Source of the DNA: Pegoplata infirma
Taxonomy: Eukaryota > Arthropoda > Insecta > Diptera > Anthomyiidae
Direction of reading: 5' to 3'
Length of the DNA: 64,000 nt
Assembly (NCBI GenBank): GCA_963921195.1
Contig: OY992536.1
Location: forward strand, 241,526,023 to 241,590,022
This document shows, one piece after another, positions 45,816 through 57,675 of the stretch (position 1 is its first letter; every line of letters begins with the position of its first letter). The notes under the pieces are model-generated. The model ran no database searches and was not told the DNA's origin. It saw only the letters and a program-made list of their open reading frames with translations. A program made the position numbers and the translations under genes.

Positions 45816-46978
45816 CAAGTAGAAAAATTTAATTTGACTTGGTCGAATCTATGAATACCCTCCACAATGTTATCTGATAGTAATTTTCTAAAAAAAATTT
45901 AAAAGAATTGCATTACAAATTTTTTATTAGAAATATGTATATTATTTTGAGTCAAACTTTCTTTTAATCAATCAAATTTTTTTGACTGTACAATTTTTTT
46001 GACTGTCAACATTTTTTTGAGTCTGCCATTTCATTCAAAAAAATAATAATGTGTAAATTTTTTTTTGAGTGTAACATTTTTTTTTGAGTGTAAATTTTTT
46101 TTGAGTGTAATTTTTTTTTTAGTGTACAAATTCTTTGAGTGACAAATTACTTTGTAAAATATTTTTGTTGTTTTATACCTACATATATGTTATACAAAAA
46201 AAAACTATTTCACATATTTTCCTCTTTTTATATTACCATCCTTTTCTTTAAAAACCAAAAACAAATTAACATTCAATCATACACATACTTTATTTGATTT
46301 TTTCCCGTTACATACAGTTACACTAACAATAACAAATATTTACTTGTCTAACAACTAAACTGCACCCCACGACAAGAAAACAAACAACAACAAGTTTTAC
46401 AAAACTGGTATTTCACCATGCTATTAAAACTTGTTTAACGAGTTTTCAACAGTTTAAGGTGAAACAAATCTGAAATTCAGTGCATTGCTTATAACTTTTG
46501 AACCACTGAACCGATTTTGCCGAAATTCAAAACCAAACAGCCTTGGGGAACAACAAATATATATGCTAAGCTTCAGTCGCCTCAGAATTGTCTTTCGAAA
46601 GTTATAGTGGTTTTAATCTTGTAAATTCGAAAAATACCCTTCCCGAAATTTACTATTTTGCTCATAACTTTTGAACCACTGGACCGATTTCGCTGGATTG
46701 CAATACCGACATGACCCGGTAAATGAAGAACATATATGTCAAACTTCAGGAGCCTCCGTAAAGTCTTTCAAAAGTTAGCGTGTTTTCAACGGACAGACAG
46801 ACAGACGGACGGACGGACGGACGGACGGACGGACGGACGGACATCGCTAGATCGACTTAAAATCGATCAAGGATCATGAATATATATACTATATGGGGTC
46901 CTAGACCAATATTTCGATGTGTTACAAACGGAATGACAAACTTATATATACCCTCTATCACTAGAGTGGAGGGTATAA
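45816..46978 (-). mobile_element. A-family Helentron-like element, inverted partner
   Basis: Complete copy on the minus strand, ~1.16 kb, lying just outside the hAT end and in inverted orientation to 43789-44890, about 0.9 kb apart. Confidence 0.8.
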
Positions 46979-47337
46979 AAAAATTAAAAAAAAATAGAAA
47001 ATTTCAAAAAAAATTTTTTTTTTTTGCTAAACAACATAAATCCTCGTAATAACATAATTTTTGCAAAATAAGTTTTTTTTTTGTAATTCAACTAGAATCC
47101 TCGTAATAAAAACTTTGTTGTAAAATTACAGTTTTTTTTTTGTAAAATGACCTTTCAAAATGGTAGAATACAGTTACGAAAATAAATTTGTAAAATTATC
47201 AATGCAACTGTAGTTTTCGTTTGAGTACAAAGTACAAGAATTTTTATTAAAAAAACAAGAAAAATTGTTAAATATTGGTAGAACGGGATTACAAGGCATT
47301 TTACCAGGCGTTTTACAAGTTTTTTTTTGAGTGTATA
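46979..47337. other. AT-rich spacer ending in a CACTCAAAA-type terminus
   Basis: TTTTACAAGTTTTTTTTTGA, GTGTA at 47310-47335 is a lone right end of the CACTCAAAA type; the left partner is not identified. Confidence 0.45.
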
Positions 47338-47668
47338 GATATCGTAGGTCTACGTCTTCATATAAATAAAATAACCCCCAAGATTTGCACATTTTCAAGA
47401 AAAAAATATTTAACAAATCCGATTTTTTATAATGTTTTGCCACCATCGGATAGGCTTTAAAAAACCTTTCTTCTAACTATATATAAACATCATATAGTTT
47501 CTTAGAAAGAAATGGCTGAAAAATCCAAATACACATTTTTTTTGCCATTTTTTTACCAATGTTTTGACCCCCTAAATGACTGATATGGCCGTCTCTTTTA
47601 CATATATTTCAAGTTTTATGCAAATCGGTTTATAAGGGTTGAGATACTTCCCTTGTTAGTTCTTTTTC
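47338..47668. mobile_element. E-family repeat copy, rearranged
   Basis: GTAGGTCTACGTCTTCATAT ... GAAAGAAATGGCTGAAAAAT is the inverse of 42260-42450, while the last ~90 bp (TTGAGATACTTCCCTTGTTA) keep the plus orientation. Confidence 0.55.
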
Positions 47669-48919
47669 AGATTAGTTGATCTATTATATCCAGTAGGATT
47701 CCAAAAACAAACTTGTTTTCACTCATTATTTACCTTACATTACTCTTACAATTAAATGTCTAAAATGTAAGTAAATTTCACTTTAAATGAATACACAAAG
47801 GTTAATTGATAATAAGGAAAAACATATCGTTCGTACAATAACATAAGCAAATGTTTCCACTTGCATTAATGTTGTTTACATACATATAAGTATGTGTATG
47901 TGTGTGCGTTGTGAGCGTGTGTCTGTAAACACATATAAATAGTTAGGGTAAATAACACCTGAAGCGTGATTTCGCAGATTAAATATACACCAAACTAAAA
48001 CATCAACACACATAAGCCTACAAATACAACATAACACATATGCTTACTTAATTGTGTATATATGTATGTGTATAAACCATTCTTTGTATGTATATGTAAA
48101 TATTATAAGTATAAATGTATTTATAGTAGCAAGATTGTTATTATTGTTTATACAAGCAGTGGTGCCAACAAATTTTACAGATAAACATTAAAAAATCGTC
48201 GTTTAAAAATTAAGATAATAGCCTAAAACTGACATTTTTAAACAAAATTATTTTGTTATAATGCCAAATGTTGAAAATTTTTATATTTTCTTGTAACGGC
48301 AACGAATCAAACAAATCTAAAAAGAAAATTAAAAAAAAAAATAAAATAAAAAAAATAGTAAATAAATTATTCTTCTCACAGCAAGAAAATGTTTTTTATT
48401 CTTTTAAAAATTTGTCTGATTTTTCTTGAATTTTCAGATTTTTTTTTTCTAAATTTGTTTGATTTTTTTTTAATTTCCTGATTATTTTTAATTTTTTTGT
48501 TTTTTTATTTTTTGTTTAATTTTAATGAATTTTTCTGCAATTTTTGTACCTTTTGCTAACAAGGAAGGTATCCCATATCTAATACTTTTTGTTAGACAAT
48601 TTTTTTAGATATTCCCAATTTGTTTACATTTTGTAGTAATAATATGACGCTCTTAAAACATGATCACCTCAACCATAGCCACGGCACGCTAAATTTGTAA
48701 AAATGATTTAACTTTGACCGTTCACAGCCAATAAAGTGATTTAGTCAAAACAGTATTTTTTTGCAATAAGTGATGTAGAATTTAATTATCTTTCACATGG
48801 TACCATACATGACTGTGAATGATAAAGTTTAGCTTTTGAATTAATCTCTACTTTTGGTACATTTCAACACTTTGTGCATCGCTCAGCAGGTATTCAGACA
48901 CGAGACTCCAAAGTTTGTA
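47669..48919. other. Possibly unique AT-rich DNA
   Basis: No repeat matches within the window and no coding frame; ATGTATGTGTRT-type simple sequence at 47880-48120. May be native intergenic sequence. Confidence 0.4.
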
Positions 48920-49316
48920 CACTAAGAAAATTATGTCATTAACTGTTTGTAGGTTATTTTAAAAAGTAATCAGTAAAGTTATTTTAAAAGAAAAATCATT
49001 AATTTTATTAAGGACTTCTTATTTTCTACTGTTTCTGTAGTTTAAAAAAAATATTTTACTGTCTTAAAAACGAATTTTCTGTTACATTCATTTTCGGCAG
49101 TAAAAAATTTCTTCTATAGTTTTACTGTTTTTCAATACGAAATAAGTGAATATTCACTAGTTTTTTAATGTTTTGGTTAGTCATTAAATTAACATTTAAA
49201 ATTGACTGTAATATGTTTTTATTTTAAATGAAAAAACAGTGGAATGGTTTTTAAATAAAATTTCATTTGTTTTAAGTGAATATTCACTGGAATTTACCTA
49301 CATAATTTTTTGAGTG
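48920..49316. mobile_element. CACTCAAAAA-type MITE, 397 bp
   Basis: Ends CACTAAGAAAATTATGT / ACATAATTTTTTGAGTG with TA on both sides (48918-48919, 49317-49318). Interior holds AGTGAATATTCACTGG palindromic words. Confidence 0.65.
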
Positions 49317-49318
49317 TA

Positions 49319-49616
49319 ATTGTAAAGAGGCCAATTATACTGTGCTACAGTGGACTTATACTTTTGATGCGACCTAGTAAAGTTTGTTGGTTTCATTGAG
49401 TAGATCACAAAAATGCTCATTAAACTTGCCAGACACCCTCAAATTTTAAAGTTATTGCCAAAAAAAAACATTTTTTTCACAATAAATTTTTCAACAGATT
49501 TTCAATTATTTAACTGTTTTGGAGAAAATAAGTATAGGGCTTTCTATGTTGGGCTATACATTTAAGAAAGATTTTGTTTGTTATTTTTTGAAACTTTTTA
49601 GAGTTTGTAGATTTTT
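49319..49616. other. AT-rich spacer, no feature seen
   Basis: No ORF motif or inverted repeat seen. Confidence 0.4.
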
Positions 49617-49745
49617 ATACCCTCCAACAGTATGGGGGTGTACTCAACTTAACTTTTTCATTCCGTTTGTAATGCATAAAAATATCGGTCGTGGACCCCA
49701 TAAAGTATATACATTATTGATCTATGATCGATTCTAAGTCATTCT
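49617..49745 (+). mobile_element. B-family 5' fragment
   Basis: TATACCCTCCAACAGTATGG through GTGGACCCCATAAAGTATAT and GATCGATTCTAAGTCATTCT, then cut off by unrelated sequence (TACACTCAACCAAAAATCAT). Confidence 0.7.
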
Positions 49746-50168
49746 ACACTCAACCAAAAATCATTGTATTCCCAAAGAAAATCGTTTAAATTCAACATAA
49801 ATCATTGTTGATTTTGACCCTACAAATATTTATGTTGATTTCAATAAAAATTGTTGTCAGTTTTTGTAAAAGTTGATCAACTCGTTTTTTTGGTAATCAA
49901 CTAGTATTTTATGTAAATTCAACTCATATTTTTGTTAATATAAGAAATTTGATTATTAAAAAAAAACTTGTTGTTATTTGTAAACATTCTTTTATTAAGT
50001 ATAAATCACAATATTTTTATACCCTCCAACCACAGTATGGGGGGGTATACTCACTTTGTCATTCCGTGTGTAACACATCGAAATATCGGTCGGGGACCCC
50101 ACAATGTATATATAATATTGATCCATGATAGAATCTAAGACATTCTAGCGATGTCCGTCCGTCCGTCA

Positions 50169-51924
50169 CACATTGGGTTCAAATGGTGTCAAAGTGGCGA
50201 TTAATTGAAATTTATAAATGAAGTTTTTGTTATAAAATTTGGTATGGGGTAAAAGTAGATAAAATTCTGCAACACTAGTTATCAAAATCAATCAACTAAG
50301 TTGTTTACTTTTTTTTCGGTGAGCTGTCAAAGTTAACAAATTATTGCAGTTTTTGAAAAAAGTAAAAAAATTGGAATTTTTTACAATTCAAGCGATTATT
50401 AGTGGTATTAAGTCTTTTAAAAGAAAATCTTTTATAATGGAACCTTAAACACCGGGGATTAAGCTAAATTTTTAAATTTTTTCTGTTTATAAAAATTGTG
50501 TCTCGACGTTTTTAATAATTTTTTTAAAAAGGGTCCAAAATTGGGATATTTTTCATATTTAATGGGCCACACATATTAAGTTAGTAATAGTTGGATTTAG
50601 TTTTGTGGATTTTAAAAAAGTATAGGATATCAGCTTTTATTTAAAAGAAAAAAAAGTACGGACAATGCCCGGCCCTTTTTTTTTATTCCCATTTTTGTGT
50701 AAAAAGTCTGGGTATCATTTATTAAACAAATCCATTATATGTGTGTTTATACCCTTCAACTGCAGCATGGGCTTACACTCACTTTGTCATTCCGTATGTA
50801 ATGCATCGAAATATGGGTCTAGGACCCAATAAAGTGTATATTATTGATCACTGATCGATTCTAAGACATTCTGTGACTAACCGTGTGTCCGTCCGTCCGT
50901 CTGTTGTTGAGCACACCATAAAGTCCATAAAACAAGAGCTATAATCCTGAAATTTGGCACAAATATGTATAATGATCATAGGCTGGTTAAGTTCTTGAAC
51001 GAGAAAAATCGAACCAGGGGGGAAAAAGTTCCCCCTAGAAGAACTAAAACTATCCCAGAAAAATATTTTTTTTACAAGTTTTATTTGTATATTTGTTCAA
51101 AAATTGAAACATTTTCATGCCATGTGAAGTTCATCGACCTAAATTTGAACCAAGGGGGATCAGGAATGCCAATTTTTTCGGTCCGCCCCTTTTTGGGGGC
51201 GTGTATAGAAAAAATAATTTAAATAATGATAAATTTGTATTAATTAGGTGCAAAAACTGACATCTATTTTTCTGGCAACGTTTATCGCGAGGGGAAGGTG
51301 TCCCCCATAGTCTCCCGGTAAACCCTCCCCCCTACGCGAAAAAAACGTACCCTCCGTTTGTTTTTTGTAGCTTTATTACATGTTCAAGGGGTTCGTGCTT
51401 TTTTCCAAAAACATAAAAAACGACTAAAAGATTAAAAAAAATTTTTTTTTGTTAAATTTTTTTTTCTAAAATGATGTGTTTTTATGTATTTATGATAATT
51501 CCTTAATAAAAAACTATAATATTCCCATAAATCACTTTTTTCTGATAAATTTGTACATTTATGAGATTTTGTGAAAAACAAAAATTGGATTTAAAAAAAA
51601 AATTATAATAATATAAATACATATTATGCGTTCTTTCTTTAATTACTTTGACAGCACATTATGTGCACTTTAATTTACATTTTTTTTTTATTAATTTATC
51701 GCTTTTCATTCCAAAGTTACAGCAAAAATTGTGAACTATAACCCTTTTTTCCGAAAAACAAAAAAACGCCTAACAGGTTAAAAATTTTTTTTTTTCAAAT
51801 TTTTTTTTTTCCAAAATGTGTATTTTTACGTGTTTATATTATGTCATCAATAAAAAATATAATATTCTAAAACAACTGCTTATCTGAATTAATCGCCATT
51901 TTGGGTACCATCGAACCCACTGTG
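50169..51924. mobile_element. Transib-like element, second in window
   Basis: 1,756 bp with ~37-bp inverted ends: CACATTGGGTTCAAATGG at the left and CACAGTGGGTTCGATGG (in reverse) at the right, both continuing to TGGCGATTAATT. Perfect 5-bp duplication CGTCA (50164-50168, 51925-51929). CACAGTG is the canonical Transib/RSS-like heptamer. No transposase remnant seen; a B element is nested inside. Confidence 0.7.
50747..51365 (+). mobile_element. B-family copy nested in the Transib-like element
   Basis: TTATACCCTTCAACTGCAGC, GTCCGTCCGTCCGTCTGTTG core (50886-50905), GGGGGGAAAAAGTTCCCCC block, ending near ACGTACCCTCCGTTTG; the 3' hairpin terminus is missing. The 50965-51222 ORF crosses it without a known motif. 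Confidence 0.65.
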
Positions 51925-52456
51925 CGTCAGTCTGTAGAAATAACGATGCAGTTCAAACCAAAAGAGCTAGACCCCTGAAATTGGGCAAGAATATCTCTTA
52001 TGTTACTGGTAAGGTTAAGTTCGAAGATGGGCAAAATCGGACCAGGGGGAAAAAAGTTCCCCCTTGAAGAACTAAAATGACCCCTGAAAAATACAATATT
52101 TTTACGATTTTTTTTTAATTTTTGCTCAACAAATGGAACATTTTTATGCATTATTATGTTTATAGACCTGCGCTTAGACCAAGGGGGTTAGGAAATTCGA
52201 TTTTTTCTGGCCGCCCCCTTTGGGGGCGTGGTTATAGAAATTAATTAAAAATAACGATAAAAATGTATTATTTAAGCGTAAATATCATAAACAAATCATT
52301 TGTTAAAACATATAGCGGTGGTAAAGGTGTCCCCCCCGATTCCGTGGACCCCTCCTGAAAAAAGAAAAGACGCCCCTGCGATTTTTTTTAAATTTTAAAC
52401 GTGTTGGAGGGTATAAAAGATTAGGCACAGCCAATTTTAACATTCTTACTTGTTAA

Positions 52457-53592
52457 CCCTTAAGATGGTCCCCAAACAGTTTTTTTATTTTCAATAATTT
52501 TTTTGTTAGATCAGCTCTTATCGGCCCCATAGTGCCTCTTAGGGACTGGAGATGCAGACTGACCCCATATATCTGATAAGCAAACATCATATTTATGAAC
52601 TTCAATTAAAATGAGTGTTTGAAACCAAATTCGGAAAAACGTATGGAAAAGGAGTGCCAATGTTTGCGCGTTTTAAAGAGCAGTGGGAAAATATAAAAGA
52701 CAAACCACTCAGTCCTGGCCAGGCGCGGATCCAGGAATTTCCTTTGGGTGGAGATTTTTTTTTACCAAAATATTTCGTGAAGCAATAAATTTGGTTGGGG
52801 TCGGGGGGGGGGGGGGGGGAAGTGTTTTGTGAATTTTTGTTAGTATTTTGAATATTGAGTAACTAAGAAAAAAACAAAAAAAAATGTTTTTCAAATGTAT
52901 GCAGAAAAATACCTTAAAACTTAACAATACAGAATAAAGCTTTTGGATTTGGGGGAACTTTTTTTACTCAAAGTTTTATTTTTCACAAGGGGCCCTGAAT
53001 GACCGATTTACTTCATAAATACTTAAGACCTTTTATCGTTAAATAAATGGACATATTCACAATTAAGACTGACTGTGACTGTCATAAGCCAATTTTTATG
53101 CTTGAACAGTCATAACATCAATATTTTTTATTTTTCAAAAATTCAAAAATATTAGACTTCATTTCCAAATTTATAGAAATGCTCTCGAGAATTGGGAATT
53201 TTTTAACTTTTTTTACTCATAAAAATTGGCTTATATAAAATTCTTATTTAAAAAATAAAAAAATATACTAACACTCCAATATTCCGAAAAAAAAATTAAT
53301 GAAGAGAATTTAATGTTAAGACATTTTTACTTCAGAATAACTCTTAAATTCTAAAGTATTTTTCGTATAAAAACATAATCCATTTCTGAGATATTTGTCT
53401 TAAGAAAAATGTTAGGATTTTAAACCCTTTGATGTAAAAAAGTTTTTTAATTCTCAGATCGTGTTTCTGCAGAAAAACTCACAGATTCAATATTTTCTTA
53501 TTGAAAATGTCTCAGATTTTAAAACTTTGAGAGATTCTGAGATTCTGAGACACTTATTCTATAAAAAAAATCCAAATTCTGATAATTTATAA
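52457..53592. other. AT-rich spacer with a poly-G run
   Basis: 52803-52820 is almost pure G. 52715-52745 (GGCCAGGCGCGGATCCAGGA) resembles a hAT-type terminus, but no partner was found. No gene. Confidence 0.4.
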
Positions 53593-54479
53593 CACTGCGT
53601 GACTAAACTAACCAATATTTTAGAAAACAAGAGGTACGACCATCATTTTAATATATTTCGGACATGCTGAATCGAATAGCGTACTCCGTTTTTCGATGTA
53701 TGGTACAGTTTTCTTGTAAAATGTCTTTAAAGATTGGCTGATTTTCAGCTGCTATTTTAACAAAAAAAATTCCAAAGCTAATGATTTTTAAATTTTATGG
53801 CATGGAAAACAAAGATATAACTTTTAGCAATATTTCTAACATAAATTTGGTTTAAAGCATTTCATCTTAAGCCCTTAAATTCGCGGATTTCTTCATTTTT
53901 TTAAGTTTTCGCGAAATTAACCGCTAAATTGGTCTCTGATAAAAAACTTACATTTTGTGGATCATAAAGGCGTCCATGACACTACGAATAGTGGACAAAA
54001 AACATCTATGTTATAGGACCATCATGATGAAAATCGCGAAAAACCGTTTTTTTTTGTATATGGCAGCATCACTTTAGGAGATGATTTGAGGCTTCATCTT
54101 TTACCCAGTAAAAACTTCTATTACCAAGTAATGAGGTTTTCACCTTTAAATAGATGGTGGTAGCTAGTTACTATGTTGGTGAAACACTCATTATTTTAAC
54201 ATGGCGATGTCATTGGAGTAATGACCGCATACCCACTCGCTTACGAGAATGCTACTGAAAAACTACATACATTAGTACCACAAATAATAAGCTACTAGTA
54301 GCCCAAAAATAACTCGTTACCCACTACTTACAAAAATGCTACCAAATAACAGCATACATTAGTCCCAAAAATAAGTAGCTACCAGTTGCTTAAAAATAAC
54401 TCGTTTCCCACTCCTTACAGAAATGCTACCAAATAACAGCTTTTGATTCTTTTAATAAATTTTTAACTTGGGGCAACTT

Positions 54480-55460
54480 CCGCCAATATGAAATTGAACA
54501 AGTTCATGTTGAAGTTAGAGTGGGGGATATTTTAACTAGTAATATTCCAATTAATAGAGGTGTTCGACAGGGTTGTATTCTATCACCCTTATTGTTCAAC
54601 GTTTATTCAGAACATATTTTTGGTGAAGCTCTTGACAACTTAGAACTGGGTATTAAAGTGAATAGCAATACATAAACAACATCAGATATGCTGATGATAC
54701 AACCCTCATTGCTGATAGCTTACCAAATCTTCAACACCTCCTAGATCAAGTCTGTCAGTATAGCAAACGTTATGGTCTAGACATAAATATACCCAAAACT
54801 AAATTTATGATTATAAGTAGAGGCAACTTATCCTCATACGAAAACTCGTCAATGAATATCGATCAACTACAAATAGAACGAGTTCACAGTTTTAAATATC
54901 TGGGATGTTGGCTTCATGACAGCTGGGATTGTGATAAGGAAGTTAAATGTCGCATAGAAATGGCAAGAAGTGCATTCTGCAAATACAAACAAATCTTAAG
55001 CAATCGCGACATTAATATCAATCTTCGGCTTAGATTTATGAAATGCTATGTATGGTCTGTCTTGTTATACGGTACAGAAACATGGACACTTAAGGTGATA
55101 AGCATGAATAGGCTTGAAGCTTTTGAAATGTGGTGTTACCGTAGAATTTTAAAAATAAAATGGACTGATCGAGTGCCAAATGTTGCAGTTCTTAGAACTT
55201 TAAATAAAGACCGTGAACTTTTAAAAAATATTAAGCGCCGAAAAACAGCGTATCTGGGACACATATTAAGAGGAGAAAAATATGAATTGTTGCAACTTAT
55301 TGTCCAAGGAAAAATTGAAGGAAGACGTGGCATTGGCCGAAAACAACTATCGTGGCTCAGGAATATAAGAAATTGGACCGGTTTACGAACAATAAATGAT
55401 CTAGTGAACGCCGCAAGAAGTAGAGACGATTTTTTAAATATTATTAATAATATTGAGTAA
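54480..55460 (+). pseudogene. LINE reverse transcriptase, C-terminal half
   Basis: The frame gives GVRQGCILSPLLFN (RT block after the first catalytic Asp), a break near 54672, then RYADDTTLIAD (catalytic Asp pair). From 54807 an intact 217-codon run follows with FKYLGCWLHDSWD, CYVWSVLLYGTETWTLK, CYRRILKIKWTDRVPN, KTAYLGHILRG, QGKIEGRRGIGRKQLSWLRN. The series matches the C-terminal region common in insect endonuclease-RT proteins. The endonuclease and upstream RT are missing, so the fragment is dead. It is distinct from the RTE LINE at 34626 (different C-terminal wording), so a second lineage. Confidence 0.88.
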
Positions 55461-55490
55461 ATATTTTATATTACTGTACATAACCTATAT

Positions 55491-57287
55491 CGTCGCTGCG
55501 CCTAAAAATGGAGTCATGTGTTTTGGGGCAAGTGTTCAGGAGAGCAAAAAAACTGCATATTTTCGTCCCTTCGCGATATTTTTTAAAAGTTTGTTCTACA
55601 AAAAATTCTTGTACCGATATGCTATCCACATACTGCAAAAAAAATATGAAACATTTAGCGGTTTTCTAGTGGTGCAGAAATTTTCAAAAAACATACACAT
55701 AACTCCTTTTTTAAGTACTTTTTGGAACAAAATTTAAATAAATGGAAATATTTTTTACACATAACTCCTTTTGTTTATGAAACCATTTTTATTGTTAATT
55801 CTTTTCGAGAGGGACAAAGACTAAATATAGTTTGTTGGCGGTTTAAAGCGACATTAGTCAGACAATGTCCTTAAAATTTTGATATTTAAAAGATCTTCAC
55901 TAAACAGCGAACAACAGATTTTACGCAAAACTGGTGCTGATTTTTTGTTTTTTCTTGTAAATATTCAAGAGCTTCGACATAAATTGACATCTGCGAAAGA
56001 TGCTGTACTTTAGATACTAACATTTTCCGCCGTCAATAATTTAATTGCTTTCACAAGGCTGTTTTACCCGCTATTTAGGATTTAGATAGCAGGATAAAAA
56101 TTTGCAAATATTTTTCAAAAAATCTTGACAAATTCATTCAAAATACTTGGATGCTACGTGTGAACCTCATATTACTAAAAAAGTGGTCCATTTTGACACG
56201 TTCTGTTAGTTTTTTATCAAAAAAAGTTATGTGTAGCTTAACACATAACTAGGGTGTTCAATTAATCGGGTTTTTTTATTGTTCGATTAAACGATTAATC
56301 GAAATTTGGCATTTTTGACTTGTTCGATTAATCGAAAAAAATTTTAAAATTGATCGATTAATCGAATAATTCCAAATACAGAAATTTTCTAAATTACAAT
56401 ATTTTTTTTCGACAATTTTAGAAAAAATTGGTACTTAAGTAAATAAACAATATTATTTACAAATATTTTAACATTTTATTAATAAAAAAAAACAAAACAA
56501 ATGTAACAGCATTACAAAATGTAAGTTTTCTGCAATTTTGGTTGAGAATATTAAAAAAAAAAATATTTTAGAGATATGAAAATTTTTAGAATTAGAAAAT
56601 TATTTTTGTTGCCAAATTTATATGAATTACCGATACCACAAAAATTTTATATTTATTATCTAAATACATTTTGGAAAATGTTAAATAAAAAATATTTAGT
56701 TTTGAGCATATTCATAAAATTTTTAATTAATTTTTTTTTTTTATAATTTAGTGGGTTTTTGCTCAAAACTCAAAACTTTGACAGATCTTAGCGCAGTCAC
56801 ATAGATAACCGATTTGGTCCAAAATTTTATCAGGAACTAACTTTAGGTCGTTTAACAAATCCAATACTTCAGGAGCAGCGAAAATCCGAAAAAAAATTAA
56901 ATAAGAACCACTCTAGTAAACATGACTGGCATGAATTATACAAATTTACAGAAAAACCATATGTTATTTTTAATCGATTAATCGGCATAAATTCTTCGAT
57001 TAACCCTTTAATCGAAATTAGCAATTTTAAATTAATCGAACAATTGTTCGTCTAAAATTGTTCGATTAATCGAACAAAAATTAATCGGCTGAACACCCTA
57101 CACATAACTCCTTTTTAGATCATTTTTTAGTATGACGAACACATAGCTCCTTTTACTAACTTTTGAACCAATCAAGATATCAAAAAACGGTTTAGTGAGT
57201 AAACGTATAACCAATAGGGGATCATAAAGATGTAATAAAAAAATTTTTAAAAATCTACACATGACTCCATTTTTAGGCGCAGCGACG
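55491..57287. mobile_element. CGTCGCTGCGCC-ended element in the LINE 3' UTR
   Basis: Thirty-bp inverted ends: CGTCGCTGCGCCTAAAAATG, GAGTCATGTG, nearly perfect. ATAT flanks both sides (a 4-bp duplication or an extension of the ends). CACATAACTCCTTTT recurs at least three times inside. Native size is ~0.94 kb once the hAT MITE is removed. Confidence 0.75.
56250..57100. mobile_element. hAT MITE with 8-bp target duplication
   Basis: 851 bp, ends TAGGGTGTTCA / TGAACACCCTA, duplication CACATAAC (56242-56249, 57101-57108). Both ends are crowded with CGATTAATCGAA words in two orientations, typical hAT subterminal repeats. No transposase. Confidence 0.85.
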
Positions 57288-57426
57288 ATATGTATAAATT
57301 TAGAGTAAAAAAAAAAAAAAAATGATGAAATGTATTATTAGTAGAAAGAAAAACTTAAGATATTTTACGAATGACATGTATGTAATAGCTTACATCCAGA
57401 AGTGGATTTGCAAATAAAGAAGAAGA

Positions 57427-57675
57427 ATGTTGAACGCGTTTATTTCAAGAGCAACCAAGCGGGCAAATGCGAAAAAGGAAATGATCCAATGTGCCAACGG
57501 AATCAATGTTTACGTTGATATCCTTCCCTCCAAATGTTTGATTGTAAAATTCAAAAATTACAGGACCGAAAATATGTCTTGGAACCTCGAAGAAAGGGAC
57601 ATTTGGCTACTTAGGACATTACCAATAACAAATTTACAGAAGCGACTGCTGTTCAGCCAATGGAAACCGCATTAA
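57427..57675 (+). CDS. Unrecognised 82-codon ORF
   Basis: Begins MLNAFISRATKRANAKKEMI and ends NLQKRLLFSQWKPH. It lies between the LINE tail and the right end of the CCCAGT-ended element and overlaps the last bases of the LINE tail with its ATG. Composition is more protein-like than most chance ORFs here, but I recognise no domain. It may be a remnant of the surrounding element's own gene or chance. Confidence 0.2.
   Translation: MLNAFISRATKRANAKKEMIQCANGINVYVDILPSKCLIVKFKNYRTENMSWNLEERDIWLLRTLPITNLQKRLLFSQWKPH

Larger units (their letters stand above)
50017..52456 (+). mobile_element. B-family Helentron-like element split by a Transib-like insertion
   Basis: 5' half at 50017-50168 (TATACCCTCCAACCACAGTA ... 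GTCCGTCCGTC), 3' half at 51925-52456 (CAGTTCAAACCAAAAGAGCT ... GTTGGAGGGTATAAAAGATT, AGGCACAGCCAATTTTAAC, CTTACTTGTT). The two halves join into the normal B order. Confidence 0.75.
54445..57427 (+). mobile_element. 5'-truncated LINE, interrupted in its 3' UTR
   Basis: Coding starts inside the reverse transcriptase and ends at 55460. The 3' UTR is split by an insertion (55491-57287), resumes with an A16 run, and ends AAATAAAGAAGAAGAATG at 57427, a short-repeat tail of the AAG type used by many insect RTE/L2-like LINEs. No target duplication identified. Confidence 0.75.

Noticed and set aside
42240..47680. One single 5.4-kb palindrome
   Set aside because: The symmetry comes from separate A and E insertions; the hAT terminus lies between them and segment order differs in the two halves.
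48157..48175. hAT-like terminus CAGTGGTGCCAACA
   Set aside because: No inverted partner or 8-bp duplication could be found.
52709..52927. Minus-strand ORF with proline run
   Set aside because: The run is the poly-G tract at 52803-52820 read in reverse; no protein motif.
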